Assembly: GCA_937944855.1 (NCBI GenBank)
Contig: CALFAY010000038.1
Span: 104,694-168,693 of the forward strand
Direction of reading: 5' to 3'
From: an uncultured Planctomycetota bacterium
Lineage (GTDB): Bacteria; Planctomycetota; Planctomycetia; Gemmatales; HRBIN36
DNA: 64,000 nt
The notes beneath the pieces were generated by a model, which was not told the DNA's origin, searched no databases, and saw only the letters and a list, made by a program, of their open reading frames with translations. Positions 53,715-62,197 of the stretch are shown here, in pieces. The position numbers were made by a program, and so were the translations under genes. How positions within the stretch are numbered: the stretch's first letter is position 1; each line of letters starts with the position of its first letter.

Positions 53715-55403
53715 TCAGTCCAGACAGCCTGCCTGACCAAGCCAAGTTTCGATCGCGCTGGTGAGGCGGCCGCTGTTGTCCATGCGCGGGACTTTGTGCT
53801 GACCGCCAAGTTGGCCCCGAGAACGCAGCCACTCAGCGAAGCCGCCCGGCTTGACCTTGCGAACCACGGGAGCGGCCAGACCCACGTTGCCGCGGCGATG
53901 GGCGAGGTAATCTTCGTTCAACTGGCACAGGTGGCGGTCGATCTCCTCGGCGAAGCGATCCAGACGGTCGGGCGGCTTGCCGAACTCGACCAGGTATAGA
54001 TGGCGTCCCAGTTCGTGAGGCTGCGCAGGAAAGCGTGGCCCGACGTGAAAATCGGCCACCTCGGCCCGACAGACCCGAGCCGCCTCGGCCACGGCCTTTT
54101 CCACCTCCTCGCTGATCAGGTGCTCGCCGAAAGCCGAGAGGAAGTATTTAGTCCGGCCGGTAAAGCGCAGCAGGGGCGGATCACGCCGCTCGAAGGCCAC
54201 CGTGTCGCCGACCAGATAACTCCACAGTCCCGCGCAGGTGGTCAGGACCACGGCGTACTGCACGCCGGTTTCGACCTGGGCCGCCGTGTGCCGCGTCGGC
54301 TTCGCACTGCCAAGCTCTTCCACCGGCACAAATTCGAAGAAAATCCCGTGGTCGGGGATCAACCGCAACAGGTCGTACCGCGGATCTTCAAAGGCCACGA
54401 ACCCTTCGGAACACGGATAGCACTCCAGAAAGCGCACTTCCGGACTGCCGACGACCCGCCGCATCGTTTCCTGATACGGATCGAACTTGACGCCGCCGTG
54501 GATGAGCAGACGCAGCGTCGGCCAAACCTCCGCGACGGTGGCTTTACCCGTGACCTCCCGCAGACGGGCGAACAGGACCAATAGCCAGGACGGCACGCCG
54601 CTGATGAGCGTGATCGGCAAAGGGGCGCTCTCCTGGGCCATGCGGCGGACTTTCTCGTCCCAGTCGGTAAGCCAAGCCAGTTCCGGCGGGGGAAAGCTGT
54701 AGGGCCGCAAGACTTCCGGCACTTCCCGGGCGGCAATGCCGCTCAAGTCTCCCGCGAGAATGGTCAGCGACCTGGCCCGGGGACGGATCTTCTCAGCCAG
54801 CACATGCCAGCGTTCCTTGAAGGGCTGACCGAAGGCGGAGCTGGAGGCCGTGCCCTCTCGCCGTTCCACCGGCGCTTCCACCTTGCCGACGATTTGCAGA
54901 TCGGTGCTGCCGCCAAGGAAGAACATCCGTCCGCGCAACAGGCCGGCCTGCGGGTACACATTGACGTAGCCCGCCAGCAGCGTCGCCGCTGCCTTGCGAT
55001 TGCTCCGCACCATCTCCCAGGTGACCGGAATGTACTTGGTCGTGCCGCTGGTCGTTCCCGACGACAGGGCGAAATAGGGAACGGGATCAGGCCAGGTCGA
55101 ACCGGCGATGTAAGGGTAGCCCCCCTTCCAGTAATCGTCCCAGAACTGCTCATAGTCCCGCAGCGGCACGAGTCGTTGATAATCGGCGATGGAGCGGACG
55201 CGGGAGAAGTCGTGATCCCGACCGAAGCGGGTCGCCTCGGCCCGCCGCACCAGGTCCATCAGGGTGCGCTGTTGGATGCGGTCGAGGGCGAGAGCATCGA
55301 GCCGGGCCATGCGTCGGCGGCTGAAGCGCGCGAAAGCGGCATCGGCGATACGACGGGACAGCCGATTGCCGGCGAGCCAGTGGGCCAGGGGGTGCCAGTC
55401 CAT
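53715..55403 (-). CDS. GH3-family (acyl-adenylate-forming) protein
   Basis: A 562-residue protein of the GH3 auxin-responsive family, which in plants joins amino acids to acyl acids through an acyl-adenylate. The nucleotide motif is ALSSGTTSGTTKYIPVT; RFLECYPCSEGFVAFED, YLVGDTVAFERRDPPLLRFTGRTKYFLSAFGEHL and ISEEVEKAVAEAA match the family's ATP and hinge regions. Bacterial members are little studied. It is the third gene of a minus-strand run and ends 102 bases before the NHL-thioredoxin gene. The substrate is unknown. Confidence 0.88.
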   Translation of the reverse strand: MDWHPLAHWLAGNRLSRRIADAAFARFSRRRMARLDALALDRIQQRTLMDLVRRAEATRFGRDHDFSRVRSIADYQRLVPLRDYEQFWDDYWKGGYPYIAGSTWPDPVPYFALSSGTTSGTTKYIPVTWEMVRSNRKAAATLLAGYVNVYPQAGLLRGRMFFLGGSTDLQIVGKVEAPVERREGTASSSAFGQPFKERWHVLAEKIRPRARSLTILAGDLSGIAAREVPEVLRPYSFPPPELAWLTDWDEKVRRMAQESAPLPITLISGVPSWLLVLFARLREVTGKATVAEVWPTLRLLIHGGVKFDPYQETMRRVVGSPEVRFLECYPCSEGFVAFEDPRYDLLRLIPDHGIFFEFVPVEELGSAKPTRHTAAQVETGVQYAVVLTTCAGLWSYLVGDTVAFERRDPPLLRFTGRTKYFLSAFGEHLISEEVEKAVAEAARVCRAEVADFHVGPRFPAQPHELGRHLYLVEFGKPPDRLDRFAEEIDRHLCQLNEDYLAHRRGNVGLAAPVVRKVKPGGFAEWLRSRGQLGGQHKVPRMDNSGRLTSAIETWLGQAGCLD

Positions 55404-55425
55404 AGGTCCTCGTTACAACGCCGCC

Positions 55426-56268
55426 TCACGACGGGGCGGCGGGCACGGCGGCGTCCGTGGCCGGTCGGGCTGGGGGGACCGGCGAACCTTCCAGAAGAAA
55501 GTCGCGCACTTCCCGGTTGACCCGATCCGCCATCTCGATCTGCGGCGCGTGGCCGCACGGATCCAGAATCAGTACTTGGAAGTTGTCCAACCCTTTGACT
55601 GTGGCGACGGTCTGGGTCGTGTCGATGACTTTGTCTTGCTTCCCGCAGATGAGCAGGGTCGGTTGCTTGACCAGATGCAGTTTGTCCCGGACGCTGTGTT
55701 CGCTGGTGCCCCGCACCGTCCGCAACATGCCCTTGCGCCACTGGCGGCTCACGAACTGCTGCTGATACAGACGGATGAACCCGGGATTGACCCACCGCTG
55801 GTCGTGGAAGACGCTGGCGACGAGGCCCTCGAAGTTGTTGGTCCGCAGCCCTTCCGCCACGGGCAGCTTCTCCTCGCCGCCAAAACCGGACGGACACAAC
55901 AGCACCATGCGGCCGACGCGATCCGGATGGCGGATGGCGTACTCGACGGCGATCTGACCGCCCAGACTGCTGGCCACGAGGTGGAATTGCGGCGCCTGCA
56001 CGAACTGGTCCACGAACAGTTCCAACTGCTCGACGAAGAATGGAACCGTGATCGGCAGCCCCTCGGCAATGCGGCGGGTGATGACCGGACCGTCGTACAC
56101 CAGCAGTTCCGGGACCTTGAGATCGAACCACCGTTCCCAGTAAGGCCGGTTGCAGTACCAGCTTTCCGGTTGCTCAGCCAGGCCGTTGATGAGAATAACC
56201 CTGGGCTTGCGACGGTACTCGGCCGTCGGTCCGAGCAGGCTCAAAAGCCTCCGCACCATTCCGTTCAT
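55426..56268 (-). CDS. Alpha/beta-hydrolase
   Basis: A 280-residue alpha/beta-hydrolase-fold protein. VASSLGGQIAVEYA holds the nucleophilic Ser in an AxSxGG-type elbow, LLICGKQDKVID the Asp, and DPCGHAPQIE the catalytic His. The oxyanion region near LINGLAEQPESWYCNRPYW is present. The substrate could be an ester, lactone or C-C bond. ATG 56268 (MNGMVRR) is used; the track start at 56343 adds an unlikely leader. It lies 22 bases upstream of the GH3 gene on the same strand, so the two may act together on an acyl substrate. Confidence 0.85.
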   Translation of the reverse strand: MNGMVRRLLSLLGPTAEYRRKPRVILINGLAEQPESWYCNRPYWERWFDLKVPELLVYDGPVITRRIAEGLPITVPFFVEQLELFVDQFVQAPQFHLVASSLGGQIAVEYAIRHPDRVGRMVLLCPSGFGGEEKLPVAEGLRTNNFEGLVASVFHDQRWVNPGFIRLYQQQFVSRQWRKGMLRTVRGTSEHSVRDKLHLVKQPTLLICGKQDKVIDTTQTVATVKGLDNFQVLILDPCGHAPQIEMADRVNREVRDFLLEGSPVPPARPATDAAVPAAPS

Positions 56269-56440
56269 CCACGACCCCCGGATCGGTGACGGGTCAAAAG
56301 GGGCAATGCTCCCGACGCTTCCACGGGAATGCTTGAATCTCATCCTACTGGATTATGCGCGGCCTTGCCAAGCCGCCGGAAAGAAAGCGTGAGGCCCTCC
56401 GGCCTCGCCGTTCCCCGCTCATCACCGGACGCAAGAAGGG

Positions 56441-57250
56441 CTATTTCTCCCAGAACATGACCTGCTGGAGGGGGTTTTTCGGTTCCCGAGCGATCTGCCG
56501 ATCCGGGCCGGTACGCTCCTGGAGGTAGCTTTCCCACTGGTCGGCCTGGGGCGGGAGGTTCTTGCCGGTCATCTGCTTGAGGGATTCGTGGGCCTTGTGC
56601 CGCAAAGCGATGTCCCGCTCTTCTCTCAGCACCTTGACCAGGGTGCCGGCGGCGTCGGCGGACTGGAAGCGGCCCAGACCGTCGGCAGCGGCGAGACGCA
56701 CATCGCGGGACGGATCGCGGAGCACCACCTCCGACAGAACCGGCACGGCTGCCGGGTTGCCCGTTTTGGCCATGCCTTGCACCGCAGCGATGCGGACCAC
56801 GGGATCACGAGCCTGGGCATTGGCCGGAGCGTAGAAGGCTTCCTGAAGCGCCTGGAATGCCTGCGGATTCTTGAACTCACCCAGCTTTTCCGTGGCTGCC
56901 AGCCGACACACGAGGTCTTTTTCCGATTTCGCCGCCTCAGCGAGCATTTGAATGACTTTGGCCTGCTCCTCCGGGCTGCCGCTGGTTTTGAGGCGGCGAT
57001 AGGCCCTGGCCCGCAGGTCGCCGTCCCTGCTGGTGGCCAGAATCTCCATCGGCTCCCGGCGATCGAAGAGCAGTTGCTGCCGGTACTTCATGTTGTTCCA
57101 GAAGCCGCCTTCCGGACTGACCGCGGTGATGTCGTCGACGAAGGTCGAGCAGCCGCCCAGTCCCAGGCCCAGACAGGCCGCAGCCAAAGCCCGCGTCGAA
57201 ACGACAAGCCAAGTCCGGGCAATTGTGCGAAGACTGGCGAGGGACAGCAC
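56441..57250 (-). CDS. HEAT-repeat lipoprotein
   Basis: A 269-residue lipoprotein with HEAT-like repeats. The signal ends in a lipobox (ALAAACLGLGLGGC), so the mature protein would be lipid-anchored. Helical repeats with regular spacing follow: LVCRLAATEKLGEFKNPQAFQAL, VVRIAAVQGMAKTGNPAAVPVLSE, DVRLAAADGLGRFQSADAAGTLVKVL and IALRHKAHESLKQMTGK. HEAT arrays bind proteins. The GTG at 57250 is chosen because GGAGGT lies five bases upstream and gives the right signal length; the track start at 57349 and ATG 57277 are less likely. Confidence 0.8.
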   Translation of the reverse strand: MLSLASLRTIARTWLVVSTRALAAACLGLGLGGCSTFVDDITAVSPEGGFWNNMKYRQQLLFDRREPMEILATSRDGDLRARAYRRLKTSGSPEEQAKVIQMLAEAAKSEKDLVCRLAATEKLGEFKNPQAFQALQEAFYAPANAQARDPVVRIAAVQGMAKTGNPAAVPVLSEVVLRDPSRDVRLAAADGLGRFQSADAAGTLVKVLREERDIALRHKAHESLKQMTGKNLPPQADQWESYLQERTGPDRQIAREPKNPLQQVMFWEK

Positions 57251-57374
57251 CGGGCACCTCCAACCAGGGTCGAGCATCCCGATCGCGGTTGCGTTTGCCG
57301 CGACGAAACACAACCCCATCTCCGAGATTCTCAGCGGACCGGCTCCCATAGCACTACAGTTTCACCCGTGCAAG

Positions 57375-57402
57375 AGCAGAAATCCCCTATCCGCTTTCTG
57401 CT
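57375..57402. repeat. Hairpin upstream of the broken PEP-CTERM gene
   Basis: AGCAGAAA (57375-57382) and TTTCTGCT (57395-57402) are perfect 8-base inverted arms with a 12-base loop. It lies between the divergent lipoprotein and PEP-CTERM loci and could be an operator or an mRNA hairpin. Confidence 0.35.
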
Positions 57403-57497
57403 CGGACCGAAAAACTCCGCCAATTTTGGCATCTTCCCCAATTGAGTGCTATGCCTGGGCCATACTTCGGACCCATTTGGAACAGGGGGAGGCGGAG

Positions 57498-57928
57498 ATG
57501 GGCTTCAGGGACTGTTTCGTCGGCACATCATGCGCGCTTGCCGCGATTCTTGTCGGCGTCGAATTTCATGCTGAAGCCGCTTCGTTCACGCCAGGCCAGT
57601 CGGGCAGCGTCATCGTCTCCTTAGCCAGCAGCGGCACCGGACTATTTCTGACCCAGAGCGGCAACAACAACACGCAAGGAGCGTTGACGCTCTCCGCAGA
57701 CAAGCCCCACCTCTTACTGACAGGCTTCAACGCGCCAATAGGAAATCCCAACGTTGCCGGAACTGGTTCGTCCACCGTACTATCTTTCGTGGCGTCAGCT
57801 TCGGCCTGATTCCTGAACCTCGTGCCGCCGTGCTCGCCCTCCTGTCGGCCACGATGCTGACCGGCTTCCAGCTGCTACGCAGCCGTCGTGGACGCCCCGG
57901 AATTCACGCCCACGCGGAAAAGAGCTGA
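57498..57928 (+). pseudogene. Broken PEP-CTERM paralogue (internal deletion and frameshift)
   Basis: The frame starting at ATG 57498, with GGCGGAG before it, encodes a signal peptide and FTPGQSGSVIV, then GALTLSADKPHLLLTGFNAPIGNPNVAGTGSSTV, and stops at 57809. In another frame the DNA continues from about 57782 as IFRGVSFGLIPEPRAAVLALLSATMLTGFQLLRSRRGR, a complete PEP-CTERM signal ending at TGA 57926-57928. The intact neighbour at 58132 has the corresponding pieces (FTPGNLAIYRV, VDGRYLVLTGYDANVGTASIAG, AFRGIAFAPIPEPG), separated by over 200 more residues. This is best read as a shortened, frameshifted copy of the neighbour. Confidence 0.75.
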
Positions 57929-58131
57929 GCTTGCGTCGGAACCTATGGCCCTGCCTGGAGATTTCGCAAAATAGGCAATTCCGGCCTGTTTGGGAAATTT
58001 GACGGATTCGTGAAATTTTTCTGAATCGAGTGAATAACGCTTCATATTTCTCGACAAAGTAGCGCCCAGCTCGCTACCGTACCCTCCGCATGACGCCCGG
58101 ATTGCCCCAACGCGGAGAGAGGTACGTCATC

Positions 58132-59313
58132 ATGGTCGGTCATCGTTTCCCCCGTGTCCTGCTTGCGGCGGTGGTGCTGGTCTTGCCTGGCTGGCTCTAC
58201 GCTGGTCCGTTTACCCCGGGCAATCTCGCCATCTACCGCGTCGGCGACGGCTCCGGCTCCCTGAGCAATGCCGCCACCCCGGTGTTCATCGACGAATACA
58301 CCACCTCGGGCACGCTGGTTCAAAGCATTGCCATGCCGACGACCGTCAGCGGCAGCAATCGGCGGCTGACCGCTTCGGGCACGGCCACTTCCGAGGGCCA
58401 GATGACCCGCTCCGTGGACGGCCGTTATCTGGTCCTGACCGGCTACGATGCCAACGTGGGCACGGCCAGTATTGCCGGAACATCCAGCGCTTCCGTCAAC
58501 CGCGTCGTCGGTCGGGTGGATTGGAACGGTAACATCGACACGACGACGGCTTTGCCGGACGCTTACAGCGGCAACAACATCCGCGGGGCCGCCTCCACCA
58601 ACGGGACCGACATCTGGTTGGCTGGAACGTCAACCGGATCATCCAACGGGGTTCGTTACACCACCTTGGGCAGCGACACCAGCATCAGGCTTTCTTCCGA
58701 TCCGACGAATATCCGCACGGTCAACATCTTCGGCGGTCAACTGTTCGCTTCCATGCAGACAGGATCCTTCAGACTGACGACGGTGGGGACCGGCACGCCG
58801 ACCGGCCCTGCGGATTCGCAATCTCAGACTAACCTTCCTGGGTATCCGACCTCAGGCACAAGTAATTTTGCCTTTGTGATGTTCGATCTTGATCCGTCCG
58901 CCGACTTCAATGGGACAGGGTTAGATACGCTTTATGTCACGGTGGACGGAGCTAGCGGCGGGGTTTTCAAGTGGAGCTTTGATGGCACAAACTGGATAGC
59001 CCGTAGTTCAAAGACCCTCGCCGATGTGCGTGGGATCACCGGCGTGGTCAATCCGGATGATAATTCTGTGACGCTTTATGTAACAACTCCCTCAACCTTG
59101 CGGAAGCTGACTGATACCGCAGCCTGGAACTCCGATATAAGCGGGTCATTCACCACCCTGGCTAGCGCCGCCACCAACACCGCCTTCCGCGGTATCGCAT
59201 TTGCCCCGATCCCGGAGCCGGGGGCCTTGGCCCTGGGCGCTGCGGCTGTGCTGCTGGGCGGGGCGACCTGGCTGGTTCGTCGTCGCCGCACGGCTTGCGA
59301 ATCTCAGGCATAA
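58132..59313 (+). CDS. PEP-CTERM sorting-domain protein
   Basis: A 393-residue exported protein. The signal peptide is FPRVLLAAVVLVLPGWLYA. The mature part is beta-rich and Ser/Thr/Gly-rich, with internal repeats like VDGRYLVLTGYDANVG, likely a propeller. The C-terminus is a textbook PEP-CTERM signal: PIPEPGALALGAAAVLLGGATWLVRRRR. It is presumably processed by exosortase U at 62198-63832. ATG 58132 is chosen because it begins the signal peptide; the track start at 58090 adds 14 residues. It is the intact paralogue of the upstream pseudogene. Confidence 0.85.
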   Translation: MVGHRFPRVLLAAVVLVLPGWLYAGPFTPGNLAIYRVGDGSGSLSNAATPVFIDEYTTSGTLVQSIAMPTTVSGSNRRLTASGTATSEGQMTRSVDGRYLVLTGYDANVGTASIAGTSSASVNRVVGRVDWNGNIDTTTALPDAYSGNNIRGAASTNGTDIWLAGTSTGSSNGVRYTTLGSDTSIRLSSDPTNIRTVNIFGGQLFASMQTGSFRLTTVGTGTPTGPADSQSQTNLPGYPTSGTSNFAFVMFDLDPSADFNGTGLDTLYVTVDGASGGVFKWSFDGTNWIARSSKTLADVRGITGVVNPDDNSVTLYVTTPSTLRKLTDTAAWNSDISGSFTTLASAATNTAFRGIAFAPIPEPGALALGAAAVLLGGATWLVRRRRTACESQA

Positions 59314-59337
59314 CGGCTAACTGAAAACCTGACCCGT

Positions 59338-59970
59338 TCAGGGAACCGCCAGTTGTCGAGTCTGATGGTCCGGACATTCGACCCGCAGTTCCACCAGCCG
59401 CAACGGCTGATCCAGGAGCCGACAATGATGCGGAGCCTCCGGGTTCTCCGGATGCTGATGGGCCTCGAAGTAAAGGCAAGTCGTACACATCCGGGCCACG
59501 GTGATGACCCCGGCTTGCTGAAGCCGTCCGATCAGTTGTAGAAGCACTTCAAAAAACGCCCCCTTGCGTCGGGGATCGAGGCCGGCGACCTGACAGCGGA
59601 TCTGCTCCGCCCACGCCTGGAGGGAGCGTGCCGTCGTCCGGCCCTTGGCGGAAAGGCGCAGTCGAATGGCCCGAGCGTCTGCGGGGTCCGTCTGCCGAAG
59701 CAGCAGACCTTTCTCCGTCAGCACCCGCACGACATCGCTGAGCGTCGAGGGCTTCAGATCGAAGCGGCGGGCCAGGTCGGTGATGGTGACGCCGTCGCGG
59801 CCTTGGGACAGGACATACAGCAAGACCTGGGCCTGCGTGGCACTCATGTCCTTATGCCAGGCGGCGTCCCAGAGCGCCTTATGCAAAGCCTGCGCAAGTC
59901 GTTCCAGGGCGGCGACGATTTTGGCATCCAGATCGGGCTGCGGTCCAGATTGGATGGAGGGTTCCGACAA
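59338..59970 (-). CDS. MarR-family regulator with a Cys-rich C-terminus
   Basis: A 210-residue winged-helix regulator. ATQAQVLLYVLSQGRDGVTITDLARRFDLKPSTLSDVVRVLTEKGLLLRQTDPADARAIRLRLSAKGR is the MarR DNA-binding domain. The C-terminal 50 residues add MCTTCLYFEAHQHPE, then HHCRLLDQPL and VECPDH, a likely metal- or redox-sensing cluster known in a subset of MarR proteins. The track start is TTG 59976, but TTG 59970 has GGTGAG six bases upstream and is preferred. It follows the protoglobin gene by 15 bases, so the two are in one transcript. Confidence 0.85.
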   Translation of the reverse strand: MSEPSIQSGPQPDLDAKIVAALERLAQALHKALWDAAWHKDMSATQAQVLLYVLSQGRDGVTITDLARRFDLKPSTLSDVVRVLTEKGLLLRQTDPADARAIRLRLSAKGRTTARSLQAWAEQIRCQVAGLDPRRKGAFFEVLLQLIGRLQQAGVITVARMCTTCLYFEAHQHPENPEAPHHCRLLDQPLRLVELRVECPDHQTRQLAVP

Positions 59971-59985
59971 GGGCAACTCACCGCA

Positions 59986-60582
59986 TCAGTAGTCGCCCTC
60001 CTTGGCGTATGGTTGGCTCCACAAGGCCACCTGGAGCGCGACTGCTTTGAACCAGGCATGATACATCTTATCCACGTCTTCGGCGGAATGGCCCTTTTTC
60101 GCCAGAAAATCGCGGATGGTGACGGTGATCGGCACGATGAAGGCGATCAGATACCGCAGCGGGACGACGTTAGTGGCCGCGGAGACGTGGTCCGTCTGGT
60201 TCTTCTTGGTGCGGTGGTGCCGCAAGCCGATTTCGTACTGGTAATTAAACCAGTCCTGGTCGTGAGGGCGACGGCAGGTGTCGAGGATCCACTGTCCGAA
60301 GCGTTTGCGGACGTTGCCGAGGTACTCTGGGATCGGCTGGCCCTGTGCGTCGAGGAAGTACTTCACCAGATGTGGATGCGAGCCGACGAATCCGTACCAC
60401 AGGTCGAGAATCGGTTCGACCTGATCGGCCAGCACGTCGCCGGCCATGCGGAGGTATTTCACGTCCTCGTCGGTGAACAACAGCGCTTTCTTGAGGTCGT
60501 CCAACTCGGCCAGCGAGAGCGGCGACCGCGCCACCGAGGGCTGACCGTAGGTGTACCCGGGAATGCTTGCCGTCGCGGACAT
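59986..60582 (-). CDS. Protoglobin
   Basis: A 198-residue haem protein of the protoglobin group. The N-terminal IPGYTYGQPSVARSPLSLAELDDLKKALLF, the helix AGDVLADQVEPILDLWYGFVGSHPHLVKYF and the proximal-His region FNYQYEIGLRHHRTKKN match the family, and the length is usual. Protoglobins bind O2, CO or NO; this one stands alone without a signalling domain. ATG 60582 follows GGGAGGTGGGG. The downstream MarR gene with a Cys-rich tail suggests a gas- or nitrosative-stress-responsive operon, which is inference. Confidence 0.9.
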   Translation of the reverse strand: MSATASIPGYTYGQPSVARSPLSLAELDDLKKALLFTDEDVKYLRMAGDVLADQVEPILDLWYGFVGSHPHLVKYFLDAQGQPIPEYLGNVRKRFGQWILDTCRRPHDQDWFNYQYEIGLRHHRTKKNQTDHVSAATNVVPLRYLIAFIVPITVTIRDFLAKKGHSAEDVDKMYHAWFKAVALQVALWSQPYAKEGDY

Positions 60583-60634
60583 GTTCCCCACCTCCCGAAA
60601 AAAGCGTGTTCGCACATTGATTCGGACTCCTACC

Positions 60635-60663
60635 TATTTAGCTTGACAAGCCAAAAGCGTCAA
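60635..60663 (-). promoter_or_regulatory. Promoter of the protoglobin-marR operon
   Basis: Reading on the minus strand, TTGACG (60658-60663), a 17-base spacer and TAAATA (60635-60640) form a good sigma-70-type promoter about 53 bases before the ATG at 60582. It is the best -35/-10 pair I found in the window. Confidence 0.6.
60643..60663. promoter_or_regulatory. Palindromic operator candidate for the MarR protein
   Basis: TTGAC (60643-60647) and GTCAA (60659-60663) are inverted arms of a 21-base imperfect palindrome, TTGACAAGCCAAAAGCGTCAA. It covers the -35 box and most of the spacer of the protoglobin promoter, the expected place for repression by the MarR protein of the same operon. Confidence 0.5.
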
Positions 60664-60680
60664 TAGAGAAGCGGGGAGAA

Positions 60681-62177
60681 TTAAGGCAACGGCGGCGCGG
60701 GGGCTTCGGCGAGTTTGCGGGCCTGGGCGGCGTGTTGCTCGGCCAGGTCGGTCAGCCCGAGTTTGCCATAGGTTTCGGCCAGGCGCTGATGAATCCCCGG
60801 ATCATTCCGCAGAGCGGGCAACGCGGCCTGAAGGTCTGACAAGGCTTCGCGGTAGCGGCCCATGCGAAAGAGGATGTAGCCGCGGGTGTCCCGACAAAGC
60901 GGCTGATGGGGCCACTGTTCCAGGACCGTTTCGACAAGCCGCAAAGCCCGGTCGAGATCGGGCGGCTCCATGTTGGCCAGTACCCAGGCGAGGTTGTTGG
61001 CGACGACGCCCAGATGAGGGGCGAGCTTGTAGGCCTGTTCGAGGTGCAGCAGGGCTTCTTCCTGTTTACCACGTTGCCAGGCGTCCATGCCCAGGGCCAG
61101 GTGCGTCAATCCGCTGCCTTGACCTTCGACGAGTTGAGCACGCAGCACTTCGCGGGCCTTGTCAGCCGCCCCGCCACGGATCTGGGTCATCCCCCAGACC
61201 TGCATCACCAAGTCGGGATTGTGGGGATCGACTTGAAGGGCCTTTTCCAGGAGCCGAAGCTGTTCGCTGTGCAGAGCGGACTCGCTCGCGGCACGGCCCT
61301 GTCGGCCCAGGAATTCGGCCCAGGCGGTGTAGGTTTTCGCCAGGGCCTGACGGTAGATCGCATCTCCGGTCAGCCGCAATCCCTCATCGAGGATAGACAC
61401 GGCCAGCTCGAAGTTCTCCAGGAAGATCACCGCTTCTGCCCAGCCGAGGCGGGCCTGTGCCGTCTGGACCTCAGATTTGGTCCAGGCGCGGAAGAAGCTC
61501 ACGGCTTGCTCTCCTTCCCAGCGTGCCCGGTCTCTGTCGCCTTTGCGAGCGTAGAGGTAAGCCAGGCGGAGATGCAGGCGCGGATCGGATTTCACCGCCC
61601 GCAGCAGATACAACTCGGCCTGATCGAGACGATTCCGAGCCAGGTACAGTTCTCCGAGCATGCCTTCCGCTTCCGTCCGGTTGTCCAGTTCGCCGTCCAG
61701 AGCGCGAAGCAGATGAGCCTCGGCAGCGTCGAGAATCTTTGGCGTTTTCTGCGGGGCCTGGAGCAGATGCCGGGCGAACCACAGATGGGCCGGGGCGTAG
61801 CCAGTCTGATCTTGCGGCGCAAGCCGGTTCATGATGTCGACGGCCCGTTCGTTCTGACCGAGACCTTCGGCAGCCAGGGCCAGGCCGTAGAGGATGTCGT
61901 GCCGATGCGGAGCCAGACGAACGAGCCGTTCGAAGCAGACGTCGGCCTGTTCAAACCGTCCGGCACTGAGGTGGGCATGTCCCAGGCGAAGATAGCGGCT
62001 TTGGATCTCCGGTTCGGAAGACCGTGTCCAGGCCAAACCGCCGATGACGACTCCGACGAGCAGGGCCAGCGCAGCCGGCGCTCCTGCCAGAAGCAGGCGG
62101 AGGTTGCGGGTCTGCCACCAATTTTGCAGATACCACCCGATCCGTTTCAGACGGCCGATTCGAGCACGGGTCGGCAT
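60681..62177 (-). CDS. Membrane-anchored TPR protein
   Basis: A 498-residue protein with one N-terminal TM segment (LLLAGAPAALALLVGVVIGGLAW) and about ten tetratricopeptide repeats, e.g. SRYLRLGHAHLSAGRFEQADVCFERLVRLAPH and TRGYILFRMGRYREALSDLQAALPALRNDPG. TPR arrays are protein-binding scaffolds, here probably outside the membrane or at its surface. It starts 20 bases after exosortase U ends on the same strand, so the two are likely one operon and the TPR protein may serve sorting or polysaccharide assembly. Confidence 0.88.
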   Translation of the reverse strand: MPTRARIGRLKRIGWYLQNWWQTRNLRLLLAGAPAALALLVGVVIGGLAWTRSSEPEIQSRYLRLGHAHLSAGRFEQADVCFERLVRLAPHRHDILYGLALAAEGLGQNERAVDIMNRLAPQDQTGYAPAHLWFARHLLQAPQKTPKILDAAEAHLLRALDGELDNRTEAEGMLGELYLARNRLDQAELYLLRAVKSDPRLHLRLAYLYARKGDRDRARWEGEQAVSFFRAWTKSEVQTAQARLGWAEAVIFLENFELAVSILDEGLRLTGDAIYRQALAKTYTAWAEFLGRQGRAASESALHSEQLRLLEKALQVDPHNPDLVMQVWGMTQIRGGAADKAREVLRAQLVEGQGSGLTHLALGMDAWQRGKQEEALLHLEQAYKLAPHLGVVANNLAWVLANMEPPDLDRALRLVETVLEQWPHQPLCRDTRGYILFRMGRYREALSDLQAALPALRNDPGIHQRLAETYGKLGLTDLAEQHAAQARKLAEAPAPPLP

Positions 62178-62197
62178 CGGTTCGGTTCCTTCCGTCG

